Assembly (NCBI GenBank): GCA_040003255.1
Contig: JBDUCV010000038.1
Coordinates: 1-21,486 of the forward strand
DNA: 21,486 nt
Origin: JBDUCV01 sp040003255
GTDB taxonomy: Bacteria; Actinomycetota; Actinomycetes; Mycobacteriales; Jatrophihabitantaceae
Reading direction: 5' to 3'
This document shows, piece by piece, positions 9,011 to 16,459 of this stretch. The notes beneath the pieces were generated by a model, which was given only the letters and a program-made list of their open reading frames with translations, had not been told where the DNA came from and ran no database searches. The position numbers and the translations under genes were made by a program. The first letter of the stretch is position 1; every line of letters starts with the position of its first letter.

Positions 9011-10201
9011 ATGATCGCCGTACTCGCGCCCGGGCAGGGCGCGCAGAGCCCGGGGATGTTCACGCCGTGGCTCGAGTTGCCCGGCGTCGAGGAGAAAGTG
9101 GTCCGCTACGGCGAGCTGGCCGGCCTCGATCTCATCCGCCTCGGCACCGAAGCCGATGCCGATGAGATCCGGGACACCGCGGTCACCCAGCCGTTGATCG
9201 TCGCGCTGGGCGTGGTGGCGGCAGGCGAGCTCGGTTTGCTGGCCAGCGGGACGGACGACGGCAGCAGCGCCGTGGTCGTCGCGGGGCACAGCGTCGGCGA
9301 GCTGACGGCGGCTGCCATCGCCGGCGTGCTGCGCCCCGAGGTGGCGGTGGCATTCGCCGCCCGCCGGGGCGCCGAGATGGCCGCGGCGTGCGGGCTGACA
9401 CCAACCGGCATGTCAGCCGTGCTGGGCGGCGAGCCGGACGCCGTGCTCGCAGGCATCGCCGCCGCCGGCCTGACTCCCGCCAACCGCAACGGCACCGGCC
9501 AGGTGGTCGCCGGCGGGTCGCTTGACGCCTTGGCCGCCCTCGCTGCCGACCCGCCGGGTGGTGCCAGGGTGCGACCGCTCGCCGTCGCGGGCGCGTTCCA
9601 CACGAACTACATGGCACCGGCCGAGCAGGCGCTCGCCGGTTACGTGAGCACGCTGGGCGCCCCCGATCCGTCCCACCTGCTGCTGTCCAATGCCGACGGC
9701 ACCGGGCTTTCTGACGGCCCGACGATCCTCGACCGGCTGGTACGCCAGGTGACCCGGCCGGTGCGCTGGGACCTGTGCCAACACACGCTGGGCGACCTCG
9801 AGGTCAGCGCCGCCATCGAGTTGCCGCCTGCGGGCACGCTGATCGGGCTCGCCAAGCGGGCACTGCCCGACATCGAGCTGCTCGCCGTCAAGACGCCGGC
9901 CGACCTGGCATCCGCCCTGGTCATGATCGCCAGCCGACCGCAGCACGGGCAAGGCGAGCACACCCCGGAATTCCAGGTGGTCGTCACGCCGGTCAAGGGC
10001 ATCTTCACCCGGGCCGAGGCGGTCGACGAGGGCAGTGCGATCGTCCGAGGCGCCCGGCTCGGAACCGTGCGAACCAATCGCGACGAGCACCCGATCATCG
10101 CCCCGGACACCGGCGTCCTGGTCGAGTGGCTGCGCAACGACAATGACATCGTCGCCGCAGGCCTGCCCGTCGCCCGCCTGCACAACCATTCGGAGGTGTG
10201 A
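9011..10201 (+). CDS. fabD: Malonyl-CoA:ACP transacylase with C-terminal biotinyl/lipoyl-like domain
   Basis: A 396-residue protein; typical FabD is about 310. Residues 1-312 are a complete malonyltransferase: APGQGAQ at 6-12, GHSVGE with nucleophile Ser94, Arg119 (AARRGAEM) and catalytic His197 (GAFHTNYM). It transfers malonyl from CoA to ACP. After a linker (about 313-320) an extra segment, 321-393, reads as a biotinyl/lipoyl-like beta-sandwich: paired VVVTPVKGIF and PIIAPDTGVLVEWL half-repeats with a hairpin between them. At the modified-Lys position (the MKM of biotin carriers) the sequence is TNRDE, with Arg357, so it should not be biotinylated. The reading frame is continuous with no frameshift signature. 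ATG 9011 follows GGGGAGG at 8992-8998. The gene overlaps the fabH ribosome-binding site and is the first gene of fabD-fabH-acpP-fabF-accD6. Confidence 0.93.
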   Translation: MIAVLAPGQGAQSPGMFTPWLELPGVEEKVVRYGELAGLDLIRLGTEADADEIRDTAVTQPLIVALGVVAAGELGLLASGTDDGSSAVVVAGHSVGELTAAAIAGVLRPEVAVAFAARRGAEMAAACGLTPTGMSAVLGGEPDAVLAGIAAAGLTPANRNGTGQVVAGGSLDALAALAADPPGGARVRPLAVAGAFHTNYMAPAEQALAGYVSTLGAPDPSHLLLSNADGTGLSDGPTILDRLVRQVTRPVRWDLCQHTLGDLEVSAAIELPPAGTLIGLAKRALPDIELLAVKTPADLASALVMIASRPQHGQGEHTPEFQVVVTPVKGIFTRAEAVDEGSAIVRGARLGTVRTNRDEHPIIAPDTGVLVEWLRNDNDIVAAGLPVARLHNHSEV

Positions 10202-10203
10202 GG

Positions 10204-11169
10204 ATGCCGCTGCATGCCGCCCCTTCGACGACCGCCAGCCGCATCCTCGGGCTGGGCCACTACCAACCTGCGAATGTCGTTACGAACGAGGACTTGATCG
10301 CCCGTGGCGTCGACACCGATGACGCGTGGATCAGGTCCCGGGTGGGTATCGCCGAGCGTCGATTCGCCGACCCGGACGAGACCGTCGTCGACATGGCCGA
10401 GGCGGCGGCGAGCAAGGCATTGGCCAACGCCGGGGTCGCCGTCGCCGACGTCGATCTGGTTATCGCGGCCACTTGCACGATGACCTCTGTGGTGCCCGCC
10501 GCCAGCCCGCAGCTGGCGGCCCGTCTCGGCATCGCGACCCCCGGCGCGTACGACGTGAACTCCGGCTGCTCAGGATTCGTCTATGCCCTCAACGCCGCCT
10601 CGGCTGCCGTGCGGACCGGGCAGGCGCGACATGCGCTCGTCGTGGCGTCGGAGCGGTTCTCCGGCTGGCTCGACTTCACCGACCGCACCACCTGCATCAT
10701 CCTCGGCGACGGCGCCGGTGCGGCCGTGGTGGGCCCGTCGGACGAGGTGGGCATCGGACCGGTCGTCTGGGGCAGCGACGGCCAACTGTCCACCAAGGTC
10801 TCGATCAATGCCGAATCCGGGTACTTCGAGCAGGACGGCCAGGCTGTCTACCGCTGGGCCACCACCCGGATGGTGCCCGTCGCGCTCGAGGCTTGCGCAC
10901 GCGCCGGGGTCGCCCCGGCAGAGCTGGCGGCCTTCGTCCCCCATCAGGCCAACCTGCGCATCATCGATATGATCGCCAGGAAGATCGGTGTGCCCGACAG
11001 CAGGGTCGCGCGCGACATCGTCGAATCGGGCAACACTTCGGCCGCGACCATACCGCTGGCTCTGTCGAAGATGGTCGAGCGCGGCGAGATAGCGTCGGGG
11101 GCACCGGTCTTGCTGCTCGGCTTCGGTTCCGGACTTGCCTTTGCCGGGCAGGTCGTGCTCGCTCCCTGA
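10204..11169 (+). CDS. fabH: 3-oxoacyl-ACP synthase III
   Basis: A 321-residue condensing enzyme that starts fatty acid chains by joining an acyl-CoA primer to malonyl-ACP. The Cys-His-Asn triad is present: Cys122 (NSGCSGF), His247 (VPHQANLRI) and Asn277 (ESGNTSAATIP). GFGSGLAFAG near the C-terminus is the usual closing motif. ATG 10204 is preferred because GGAGG at 10192-10196 lies 7 nt upstream. A GTG at 10198, overlapping the fabD stop, is also in frame but sits on top of that site. The gene is 2 bp after fabD. In Streptomyces fabH occupies this same position, whereas in mycobacteria it is encoded elsewhere. Confidence 0.95.
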   Translation: MPLHAAPSTTASRILGLGHYQPANVVTNEDLIARGVDTDDAWIRSRVGIAERRFADPDETVVDMAEAAASKALANAGVAVADVDLVIAATCTMTSVVPAASPQLAARLGIATPGAYDVNSGCSGFVYALNAASAAVRTGQARHALVVASERFSGWLDFTDRTTCIILGDGAGAAVVGPSDEVGIGPVVWGSDGQLSTKVSINAESGYFEQDGQAVYRWATTRMVPVALEACARAGVAPAELAAFVPHQANLRIIDMIARKIGVPDSRVARDIVESGNTSAATIPLALSKMVERGEIASGAPVLLLGFGSGLAFAGQVVLAP

Positions 11170-11174
11170 CCAAC

Positions 11175-11199
11175 TCCGCTGCTCAGCGTGGGCAGCGGA
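11175..11199 (+). repeat. Perfect hairpin between fabH and acpP
   Basis: TCCGCTGC (11175-11182) and GCAGCGGA (11192-11199) form an 8-bp perfect stem with a 9-nt loop in the 54-bp fabH-acpP gap. It ends about 12 nt before the acpP ribosome-binding site. No T-tract follows. It could protect the acpP end of a processed mRNA or slow polymerase. Confidence 0.5.
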
Positions 11200-11223
11200 A
11201 TTCCACAACCGAAAGGAAAACCA

Positions 11224-11469
11224 GTGGCTGCCTCCGCCGACGAGATTCGCGCCGGGCTCGCAGAGATCCTCGAGGAGGTCGCGGACGTCAGCGCCTCCGA
11301 CGTCTCCGACGAGAAGTCGTTCACCGACGACCTCGACGTCGACTCGCTGTCGATGGTCGAGGTCGCCATGGCCGCCGAGGAGAAGTTCGGCGTCAAGATC
11401 CCCGACGATGAGTTGCCGAAGCTGAAGACCGTTGGCGACGCCGTCGCCTACATCCAGAGCAACAACTGA
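11224..11469 (+). CDS. acpP: Acyl carrier protein
   Basis: An 81-residue acidic acyl carrier protein that carries growing acyl chains on 4'-phosphopantetheine. The attachment site is Ser41 in DLDVDSLSMVEV. The following helix MAAEEKFGVKIPDDEL and the TVGDAVAYI terminus are typical. The start is GTG at 11224, 6-7 nt after AAAGGAA. An ATG at 11188 in the same frame would add 12 residues crossing the hairpin and is unlikely. It lacks the long C-terminal extension of mycobacterial AcpM. The gene lies 54 bp after fabH and 32 bp before fabF. Confidence 0.96.
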   Translation: MAASADEIRAGLAEILEEVADVSASDVSDEKSFTDDLDVDSLSMVEVAMAAEEKFGVKIPDDELPKLKTVGDAVAYIQSNN

Positions 11470-11501
11470 CCCGACCTTTTGAAGAAAGGCGTGATCGCCC
11501 G

Positions 11502-12740
11502 ATGAGCCCCACCGATGACGTAGTCGTCACCGGACTCGGCGCGACGACCCCGCTCGGCGGCGACGTGGCGACGTTCTGGGCCGGCCTGATCGAAGGCCGG
11601 TCCGGCATCGCCGCGTTGACCCAGGACTGGGCGCCGTCGCTCGCGGTCCGCATCGCCGCCGAAATGGCCGTGGATCCCGCCAGCGTGCTTCCGCGCGTCC
11701 AGGCGCGCAGGCTCGATCGCAGTCAACAGGCGGCCATCATCGCTGCCCGCGAGGCGTGGGCCGACGCCGGTTTCACCGGGCGCTCGGACCAGGTTGGCCT
11801 CGATCCGGAGCGGGTGGCGGTCGTCATCGGTACCGGCGTTGGCGGAGTGACAAGCCTGATCCACCAGCACGACGTGCTGCTCGAGAAGGGCGCGGGCCGG
11901 GTCTCGCCGCTGCTGATCCCAATGGACATGCCGAACGGCCCGGCGGCCTACGTCGGCCTCGACGTCGGCGCCAGGGCCGGCGTGCACACCCCGGTCAGTG
12001 CCTGTGCCTCCGGCGCCGAAGCAGTCGCCTACGGGCTGGACCTGATCCATCTCGACCGGGCGGACGTCGTGGTCGTGGGGGGCACCGAGGCCTGCGTCCA
12101 CCCGTTGACGATCTCGGGGTTCGCGCAGATGCGGGCGATGAGCACCCGCAACGACGAACCCGAACGCGCGTCACGCCCCTTCGACAAGGGTCGCGACGGT
12201 TTCGTGCTCGGCGAAGGCGCGGGCGTGCTCGTGCTCGAGCGCGCGTCCTTCGCCGCCGCGCGCGGCGCGACCCCGTACGCAGTGCTCGCCGGGGCGGGAG
12301 TCACCGCCGACTCGCACGACATCGTGCTACCGGATCCGGACGGCAGCGGGCAGCGTCGGGCCGCGCGGTTGGCGGTCGAGCGAGCGGGCCTCGCTTACGG
12401 CGACGTGGTGCACGTCAACGCGCATGCCACGTCCACTCCGGCGGGTGACGGTGCCGAGGCGCGGTGGATCGCTGACATGTTCGGCGAGCAGACCGTCGTC
12501 ACCGCGACCAAGTCGATGACCGGTCACCTGCTCGGCGCGGCCGGCGCCATCGAGTCGGTGGCGACCGTGCTCTCGGTGCGCGATGACATCGTGCCGCCGA
12601 CGATCAACCTCGACGACCCCGACGACGCGGTCACCGTCGACGTTCCGCGCGAGGCGCGACGGATGTCCGTCCCGGCGGCGATGAACGACTCGTTCGGCTT
12701 CGGTGGGCACAACGTCTCGTTGCTGTTCCGCAAGGCCTGA
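11502..12740 (+). CDS. fabF: 3-oxoacyl-ACP synthase II
   Basis: A 412-residue elongating beta-ketoacyl-ACP synthase that condenses acyl-ACP with malonyl-ACP. It has the active-site residues Cys168 (VSACASGAEA), His308 (NAHATSTPAGD), Lys337 and His342 (KSMTGHLLGAAGA). The C-terminal NDSFGFGGHNVSLLF is standard. Upstream, GAAAGG lies about 12 nt before ATG 11502. Its AAAGG (11485-11489) can pair with CCTTT (11475-11479), and GGCG/CGCC (11488-11499) forms a second small hairpin, so initiation may depend on ribosomes arriving from acpP. There is only one copy, whereas mycobacteria have kasA and kasB here. The accD6-like gene starts 13 bp after its stop. Confidence 0.96.
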   Translation: MSPTDDVVVTGLGATTPLGGDVATFWAGLIEGRSGIAALTQDWAPSLAVRIAAEMAVDPASVLPRVQARRLDRSQQAAIIAAREAWADAGFTGRSDQVGLDPERVAVVIGTGVGGVTSLIHQHDVLLEKGAGRVSPLLIPMDMPNGPAAYVGLDVGARAGVHTPVSACASGAEAVAYGLDLIHLDRADVVVVGGTEACVHPLTISGFAQMRAMSTRNDEPERASRPFDKGRDGFVLGEGAGVLVLERASFAAARGATPYAVLAGAGVTADSHDIVLPDPDGSGQRRAARLAVERAGLAYGDVVHVNAHATSTPAGDGAEARWIADMFGEQTVVTATKSMTGHLLGAAGAIESVATVLSVRDDIVPPTINLDDPDDAVTVDVPREARRMSVPAAMNDSFGFGGHNVSLLFRKA

Positions 12741-12753
12741 GGAGAGGCGGCCC

Positions 12754-14169
12754 ATGACCATCACCGCGGACGCCCCTCCGGTTGTCGAGCGCGACCCCCG
12801 CGACCCCGAGCTGCGTCTGGAAATGCTGCTCGACGAGGGCAGCCTGGCGCCGCTGCATGTGCGCGACGACAGCGGGGTCTATGCGGTGCGCGGCACGATC
12901 GAGGGCGCCACGGTGACCGCGTTCGCAACCGACGCGTTGAAAATGGGCGGGGCGATGGGCAGTGCGGGATGCGCGCACATCGTCGATGCCATCGACCAGG
13001 CCGTCCGCGAGCGCGTGCCGGTGCTCGGGCTGTGGCATTCAGGCGGGGCTCGGCTCGCCGAAGGGGTCGAGGCGCTACACGCCGTCGGGCTGGTGTTCGC
13101 CGCCATGATCCGCGCATCCGGACGGGTGCCGCAGATCTCGGTGGTGCTTGGCCCGGCTGCGGGTGGCGCCGCGTACGGTCCCGCACTCACCGACCTGGTG
13201 ATCATGTCGACCGGTGGGCGGGTCTTCGTCACCGGGCCGGACGTGGTCCGCAGCGTCACCGGTGAGAACGTCGACATGGAATCTCTCGGCGGGCCGGACA
13301 CGCACGGCCGTCGCAGCGGCGTGGTGCACATCATCAGCGACACCGAGGCCGACGCGATCGCGGTGGCTCGCGACGCCACGAGTCTGCTCGCACAGCAGGG
13401 CGGCTTCGATCTGTCGCGCGTCGGCGGCGAGCGCGACCTGGCGAAATTGCTGCCCGACAACCCGAAGCGTGCCTATGACGTGCACCCACTCGTCGACGGC
13501 ATTCTTGACGACGGCAGCTTTGTCGAACTGCACGCCAAGTGGGCGCCCAACATCGTCACCGGGTTGGGGCGACTAACCGGTCGCACCGTCGGGGTGATCG
13601 CCAACAACCCATTGCGCCTGGGCGGTTGTCTGGACTCGGCGTCGGCCGAGAAGGCGGCCCGCTTCGTGCGGATGTGCGACGCGTTCGGCGTGCCGCTCGT
13701 AGTGGTCGTCGATGTGCCCGGTTATCTGCCCGGTGTCGGTCAGGAATGGGACGGCGTCGTGCGCCGTGGCGCGAAGTTGCTGCACGCGTTCGGTGAGGCG
13801 GTTGTGCCACGGGTGACCCTCGTGACCCGCAAGTCCTACGGCGGCGCCTACATCGCGATGAACGCCCGGTCGCTGGGCTCCAACCGCGTTTTCGCCTGGC
13901 CCGGGGCCGAGGTGGCGGTCATGGGCGCGTCCGCAGCGGTCGGCATCCTGCACCGCAAGAAGCTCGCGGCCGCGCCGCCCGGCGAGCGCGAAGCGTTACA
14001 TGCGCAACTGGCAGCCGAACACGAGAAGATCGCCGGTGGCGTCGCTCGCGCGATGGACCTCGGCGTGGTCGACGAGCTGGTCGAGCCGATCCGGACGCGC
14101 GCCGCTATCGCCGAGGCGCTAGCCGCCGCGCCCGGCGGGCGTGGCGCCCACGGCAACATCCCGCTCTGA
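12754..14169 (+). CDS. accD6: Acyl-CoA carboxylase carboxyltransferase subunit, AccD6-like
   Basis: A 471-residue carboxyltransferase (beta) subunit that moves carboxyl from carboxybiotin to acyl-CoA. In this position it most likely makes malonyl-CoA from acetyl-CoA. Two crotonase-like halves are present. The N-half has GGAMGSAG, LWHSGGARLAEGVEAL and GPAAGGAAYGPAL; the C-half has CDAFGVPLVVVVDVPGYLPG, RKSYGGAYIAMN and FAWPGAEVAVMGA. Length and sequence match mycobacterial AccD6 (about 473). Ile367 in GAYIAM is at the position where propionyl-specific PccB has Asp (D422 in S. coelicolor) and acetyl-accepting enzymes have Ile. ATG 12754 follows GGAGAGG by 6 nt. The biotinylated alpha subunit is not encoded in the window. 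It is the last gene of the fab operon and converges on the DUF3145 gene with a 7-bp gap. Confidence 0.94.
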   Translation: MTITADAPPVVERDPRDPELRLEMLLDEGSLAPLHVRDDSGVYAVRGTIEGATVTAFATDALKMGGAMGSAGCAHIVDAIDQAVRERVPVLGLWHSGGARLAEGVEALHAVGLVFAAMIRASGRVPQISVVLGPAAGGAAYGPALTDLVIMSTGGRVFVTGPDVVRSVTGENVDMESLGGPDTHGRRSGVVHIISDTEADAIAVARDATSLLAQQGGFDLSRVGGERDLAKLLPDNPKRAYDVHPLVDGILDDGSFVELHAKWAPNIVTGLGRLTGRTVGVIANNPLRLGGCLDSASAEKAARFVRMCDAFGVPLVVVVDVPGYLPGVGQEWDGVVRRGAKLLHAFGEAVVPRVTLVTRKSYGGAYIAMNARSLGSNRVFAWPGAEVAVMGASAAVGILHRKKLAAAPPGEREALHAQLAAEHEKIAGGVARAMDLGVVDELVEPIRTRAAIAEALAAAPGGRGAHGNIPL

Positions 14170-14176
14170 GCCGGAG

Positions 14177-14695
14177 TTACACGACCTGGTGCAGCAAGGT
14201 CACCGGGGCCCCGTCGCCGCCCATCCGGTAAGGCTCGAGCTCGGCGTCCCATGCGCTACCGAGCAGCTCGGCGATGCCGTGGGCGAAGTCGTCGGCGCTG
14301 GCAGCACGGGCGAGCAATCCCTGCAGGCGTTCCTCGCCGACCACTACGTCGCCATTCGCTGACACCATGCTGCGATGGAAGCCCCGCCCGGGGACATACG
14401 CGAGCCGCTCGCCGTCGCTGACCGGGGTGCCCTGCTCTGCGACCTCGAAGACCAGCATCGGCCACGCCCGCAGCGAGGCGGCGAGCCGCGCTCCGGTCCC
14501 GACGTTGCCCGACCAGGTGGCCTCGGCGCGCAAATGAGTCGGCGCGGCGGGTTGGCTGCTCCACTGCATTCGGACCGGGCGTCCGAGCACGCCGGCAAGC
14601 GCCCACTCGACGTGCGGGGCGATCGCTGACGGGCAGCAGTGCACGAACACGACGCCTCTGGTCGACATCGTCTGCGCAACGCTCGCACCAGACAT
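14177..14695 (-). CDS. DUF3145 family protein
   Basis: A 172-residue protein of the actinobacterial DUF3145 family, function unknown. The conserved core begins TRGVVFVHCCPSAIAPHVEWALAGVLG, continues with EATWSGNVGTGARLAASLRAWPMLVFEV and RLAYVPGRGFHRSMVSANGDVVVGE, and ends with the hallmark WDAELEPYRMGGDGAPVTLLHQVV. The ATG at 14695 follows GGAGG with 6-nt spacing. A second ATG at 14668 is closer to the usual start of homologues but has no comparable site. The gene faces the end of the fab operon. As I recall, a family member lies beside the fab cluster in Streptomyces too, which hints at a lipid-related role; that is inference. Confidence 0.87.
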   Translation of the reverse strand: MSGASVAQTMSTRGVVFVHCCPSAIAPHVEWALAGVLGRPVRMQWSSQPAAPTHLRAEATWSGNVGTGARLAASLRAWPMLVFEVAEQGTPVSDGERLAYVPGRGFHRSMVSANGDVVVGEERLQGLLARAASADDFAHGIAELLGSAWDAELEPYRMGGDGAPVTLLHQVV

Positions 14696-14809
14696 CACAC
14701 ACCTCCACCGGCGGATCGACGGTTCCGCCTTCCCCGACGGCTCGTCGTAACTACCTGTGGTGTGTGCGTTGCCATTGTGGCCCCAGAGGCCGTTGTTGCG
14801 CCACTCTAC

Positions 14810-14841
14810 CGTTGAGCGGCGCGCCGATACACCCCTCAACG
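14810..14841. repeat. Inverted repeat at the end of the small unknown gene
   Basis: CGTTGAG (14810-14816) and CTCAACG (14835-14841) form 7-bp arms enclosing a GC-rich palindrome (CGGCGCGCCG, 14817-14826). The right arm includes the stop codon of the minus-strand gene at 14836. It may act as a transcript-end structure for that gene, without a T-tract. The remaining 14696-14809 stretch should hold the DUF3145 promoter, but no clear boxes are seen. Confidence 0.35.
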
Positions 14842-15084
14842 CAACGGCGGCCCATCGGGCGGGATCAAGCCCGCGGCGTCCGCGACGGCGCGCAGCGCAT
14901 CGGCTCGGGTGGGGCCCTCGCCGTGATGCTCATCGCCCGATGGCGATACCAGCGTGATCGCGTAACCGCCCTTGTCCACCCGGCCGGGAATTTCATTCGG
15001 CGCGACATAGTCGTACGCGTGCACCGTCCAGCCGTCCTCGATCAGCGACTGCTCGAGCGAGGCCAGATCATAGGGAGCGGTCAT
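14836..15084 (-). CDS. Small protein of unknown function
   Basis: An 82-residue acidic soluble protein that I do not recognise. The sequence MTAPYDLASLEQSLIEDGWTV starts with a likely amphipathic helix, followed by alternating strands (AYDYVAPNEI, GYAITLVSP) and a helix ADALRAVADAAGLIP. No membrane segment, cysteine or known motif is seen. ATG 15084 is preceded by GGAGGCACG, a good ribosome-binding site, and third codon positions are G/C rich, so the gene looks real. It is divergent from the DUF5666-like gene across a 159-bp gap holding an inverted repeat. Confidence 0.7.
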   Translation of the reverse strand: MTAPYDLASLEQSLIEDGWTVHAYDYVAPNEIPGRVDKGGYAITLVSPSGDEHHGEGPTRADALRAVADAAGLIPPDGPPLR

Positions 15085-15147
15085 CGTGCCTCCGGCAGGA
15101 CGAGCGGGTTGGCCGCCATCAGAGCATGTCGGGTCAGTCTGCGCCAG

Positions 15148-15170
15148 ATCCGGCGACCAGCTCGCCGGTC
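15148..15170. repeat. Inverted repeat in divergent intergenic region
   Basis: CCGGCGA (15150-15156) and TCGCCGG (15162-15168) form a perfect 7-bp stem with a 5-nt loop (CCAGC), extendable by GA/TC around one bulged T. It sits midway between the divergent starts at 15084 and 15244. Possible operator or structured leader; nothing further can be read from it. Confidence 0.4.
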
Positions 15171-15243
15171 TGCGGCTGAGCCCGTACACGACTCTGACGA
15201 GTTGCCCGCCCACTCCACACACGCGAATCGGAGGCTTGCAGGC

Positions 15244-15741
15244 ATGAGTGATCAGTTTGAGCCGGGACCGCCCGCGGCTGACGGGGCGAGGGCGTTCGTG
15301 GGCCGCCGGGCACTGTTGATCGGCGTCGGCATCGCAGTGGCCGGGGTCGGTCTGGGTGTCGGGGTGGCGCTGGCGGCGTCAAACGCCACGAGCCCGGCGG
15401 CTGCCCCGACCGTCACAGCGCAATCCGCGACGTCCCCGAGCTCGGGTCAGGCCGCGAAGAAGGGCGCTCACCACGCGATACGGGCGGCGGTGATATCGCA
15501 GTCAGGCGCGACGTGGACGGTGCGGACGAAGGACGGGCACACGCTGAGCGTGGCCATTACCGCTGACACACAGTTCGGCACAAAGAAGGCCCCGGCGCAG
15601 GCATCACAGTTCACGCCGGGAAGCTCGGTCGTCATCATTGGACGGGCATCGGATGACAAGGTGACCGCGACCCGCATCGTGGGTTCAGCCGCCGGAGGAT
15701 CGCCCACTTCGCCGGCCAGTCCGTCGGCGTCGCCGTCGTGA
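15244..15741 (+). CDS. Membrane-anchored protein with DUF5666-like domain
   Basis: A 165-residue protein. Residues 1-22 are cytoplasmic, ending in Gly-Arg-Arg. Residues 23-44 are a Gly/Ala/Val-rich transmembrane helix (signal anchor or uncleaved signal). An Ala/Ser/Pro/Thr linker (45-75) leads to an outside domain at about 78-150: VISQSGATWTVRTKDGHTLSVAITADTQF, SQFTPGSSVVIIGRASDDKVTATRI. This pattern of short strands, a Gly-containing turn and a closing A-x-x-I matches DUF5666/OB-like domains found in secreted actinobacterial proteins. The C-terminus is a Ser/Pro tail. ATG 15244 lies 9 nt after GGAGG. Function unknown. Confidence 0.75.
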   Translation: MSDQFEPGPPAADGARAFVGRRALLIGVGIAVAGVGLGVGVALAASNATSPAAAPTVTAQSATSPSSGQAAKKGAHHAIRAAVISQSGATWTVRTKDGHTLSVAITADTQFGTKKAPAQASQFTPGSSVVIIGRASDDKVTATRIVGSAAGGSPTSPASPSASPS

Positions 15742-15848
15742 TCGATACGCTGAGCGCTATCTTCCGTGCCAACGTGTCGACCCTGGTGACCATGTGCCTC
15801 CTGATGCCGGGGCACGTCCGGTGCGTGCTGTGCTGAACACGTGCGCGG

Positions 15849-16397
15849 CTACCCGTGCCACCGAGCATGGTCGTCGGGCGTGTCCAGGTCCGTGGGGTCG
15901 CCGTGGACGGCGACTTCGTCGACGAGATCCGGACGCGATGTGAGCAACGCGCGGGCGCCCTCGTCCGCCGCGGCCATCGACAGCGCGTAGCGCCAAAGCT
16001 CCGGCGACATAACGATTGGATGCCCGCGTCGCCCGTCATACGACGCGACGGTGATGCGGTCCGGAGTCCAGCTCGAAACCACCGCGCGCACCGCATCCGC
16101 GGGGACACCGGGCGTGTCGACGAGCAGCACGGCTAGCGCGTCCTCGTCACACACCTCGACAGCCAGCGCAAGCGAGGAGCGCATGCCCCGCGCCGGATTG
16201 TCGTTGACGACGACGCGGGCACGCGGGACCTCCACGCCGCGGCGGGTTATCGCGAGCACGGAAACGCACCCGCCGTCGGTCAGGGCCGTGACAGCCCGAT
16301 CGACAAGTCGCTGTCCGTCGACAGCGAGCACCGCCTTGGGCGTGCCCATCCGACTGCCTGATCCGGCCGCCAGCACTGCCCCCATTACTCGTGCCAC
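15849..16397 (-). CDS. MocA-like nucleotidyltransferase (molybdenum cofactor type)
   Basis: A 182-residue protein of the MobA/MocA NTP-transferase fold. The nucleotide loop is LAAGSGSRMGTPK (residues 9-21), followed by VDGQRLVDRAV, VNDNPARGMRSSLALAV, LLVDTPGVPADAV (metal-binding Asp) and GRRGHPIVMSPELW. This set is typical of molybdenum cofactor cytidylyl- or guanylyltransferases that mature xanthine-dehydrogenase-like enzymes. The start is uncertain: GTG 16397 (used here) keeps a full first beta strand, ATG 16385 is four codons later, and neither has a ribosome-binding site. The gene is divergent from xdhC, 62 bp away. Such pairs usually serve one molybdoenzyme, but none is encoded in the window. 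Confidence 0.86.
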   Translation of the reverse strand: MARVMGAVLAAGSGSRMGTPKAVLAVDGQRLVDRAVTALTDGGCVSVLAITRRGVEVPRARVVVNDNPARGMRSSLALAVEVCDEDALAVLLVDTPGVPADAVRAVVSSWTPDRITVASYDGRRGHPIVMSPELWRYALSMAAADEGARALLTSRPDLVDEVAVHGDPTDLDTPDDHARWHG

Positions 16398-16459
16398 GAA
16401 GCCGAGACTATGCGGGTTCGCGAGAGAATCCGCGCGTATCGTCGCGGAGGTGATCGCAC

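Noticed and set aside
9413..10189. 258-codon minus-strand frame in fabD
   Set aside because: Shadow of fabD and its C-terminal extension; no motif or start signal.
9971..10201. Frameshift or separate carrier gene at the end of fabD
   Set aside because: No stop codon or internal start with a ribosome-binding site separates the malonyltransferase from the extra domain; the frame is continuous to the TGA just before fabH.
10326..11411. 361-codon plus-strand frame across fabH and acpP
   Set aside because: Arg-rich out-of-frame reading of fabH and acpP, both certain from catalytic residues.
14764..15741. Longer start for the DUF5666-like protein
   Set aside because: The 160 extra residues are Arg-rich, antisense to the 82-residue gene, and the ATG at 15244 has its own ribosome-binding site before a proper membrane anchor.
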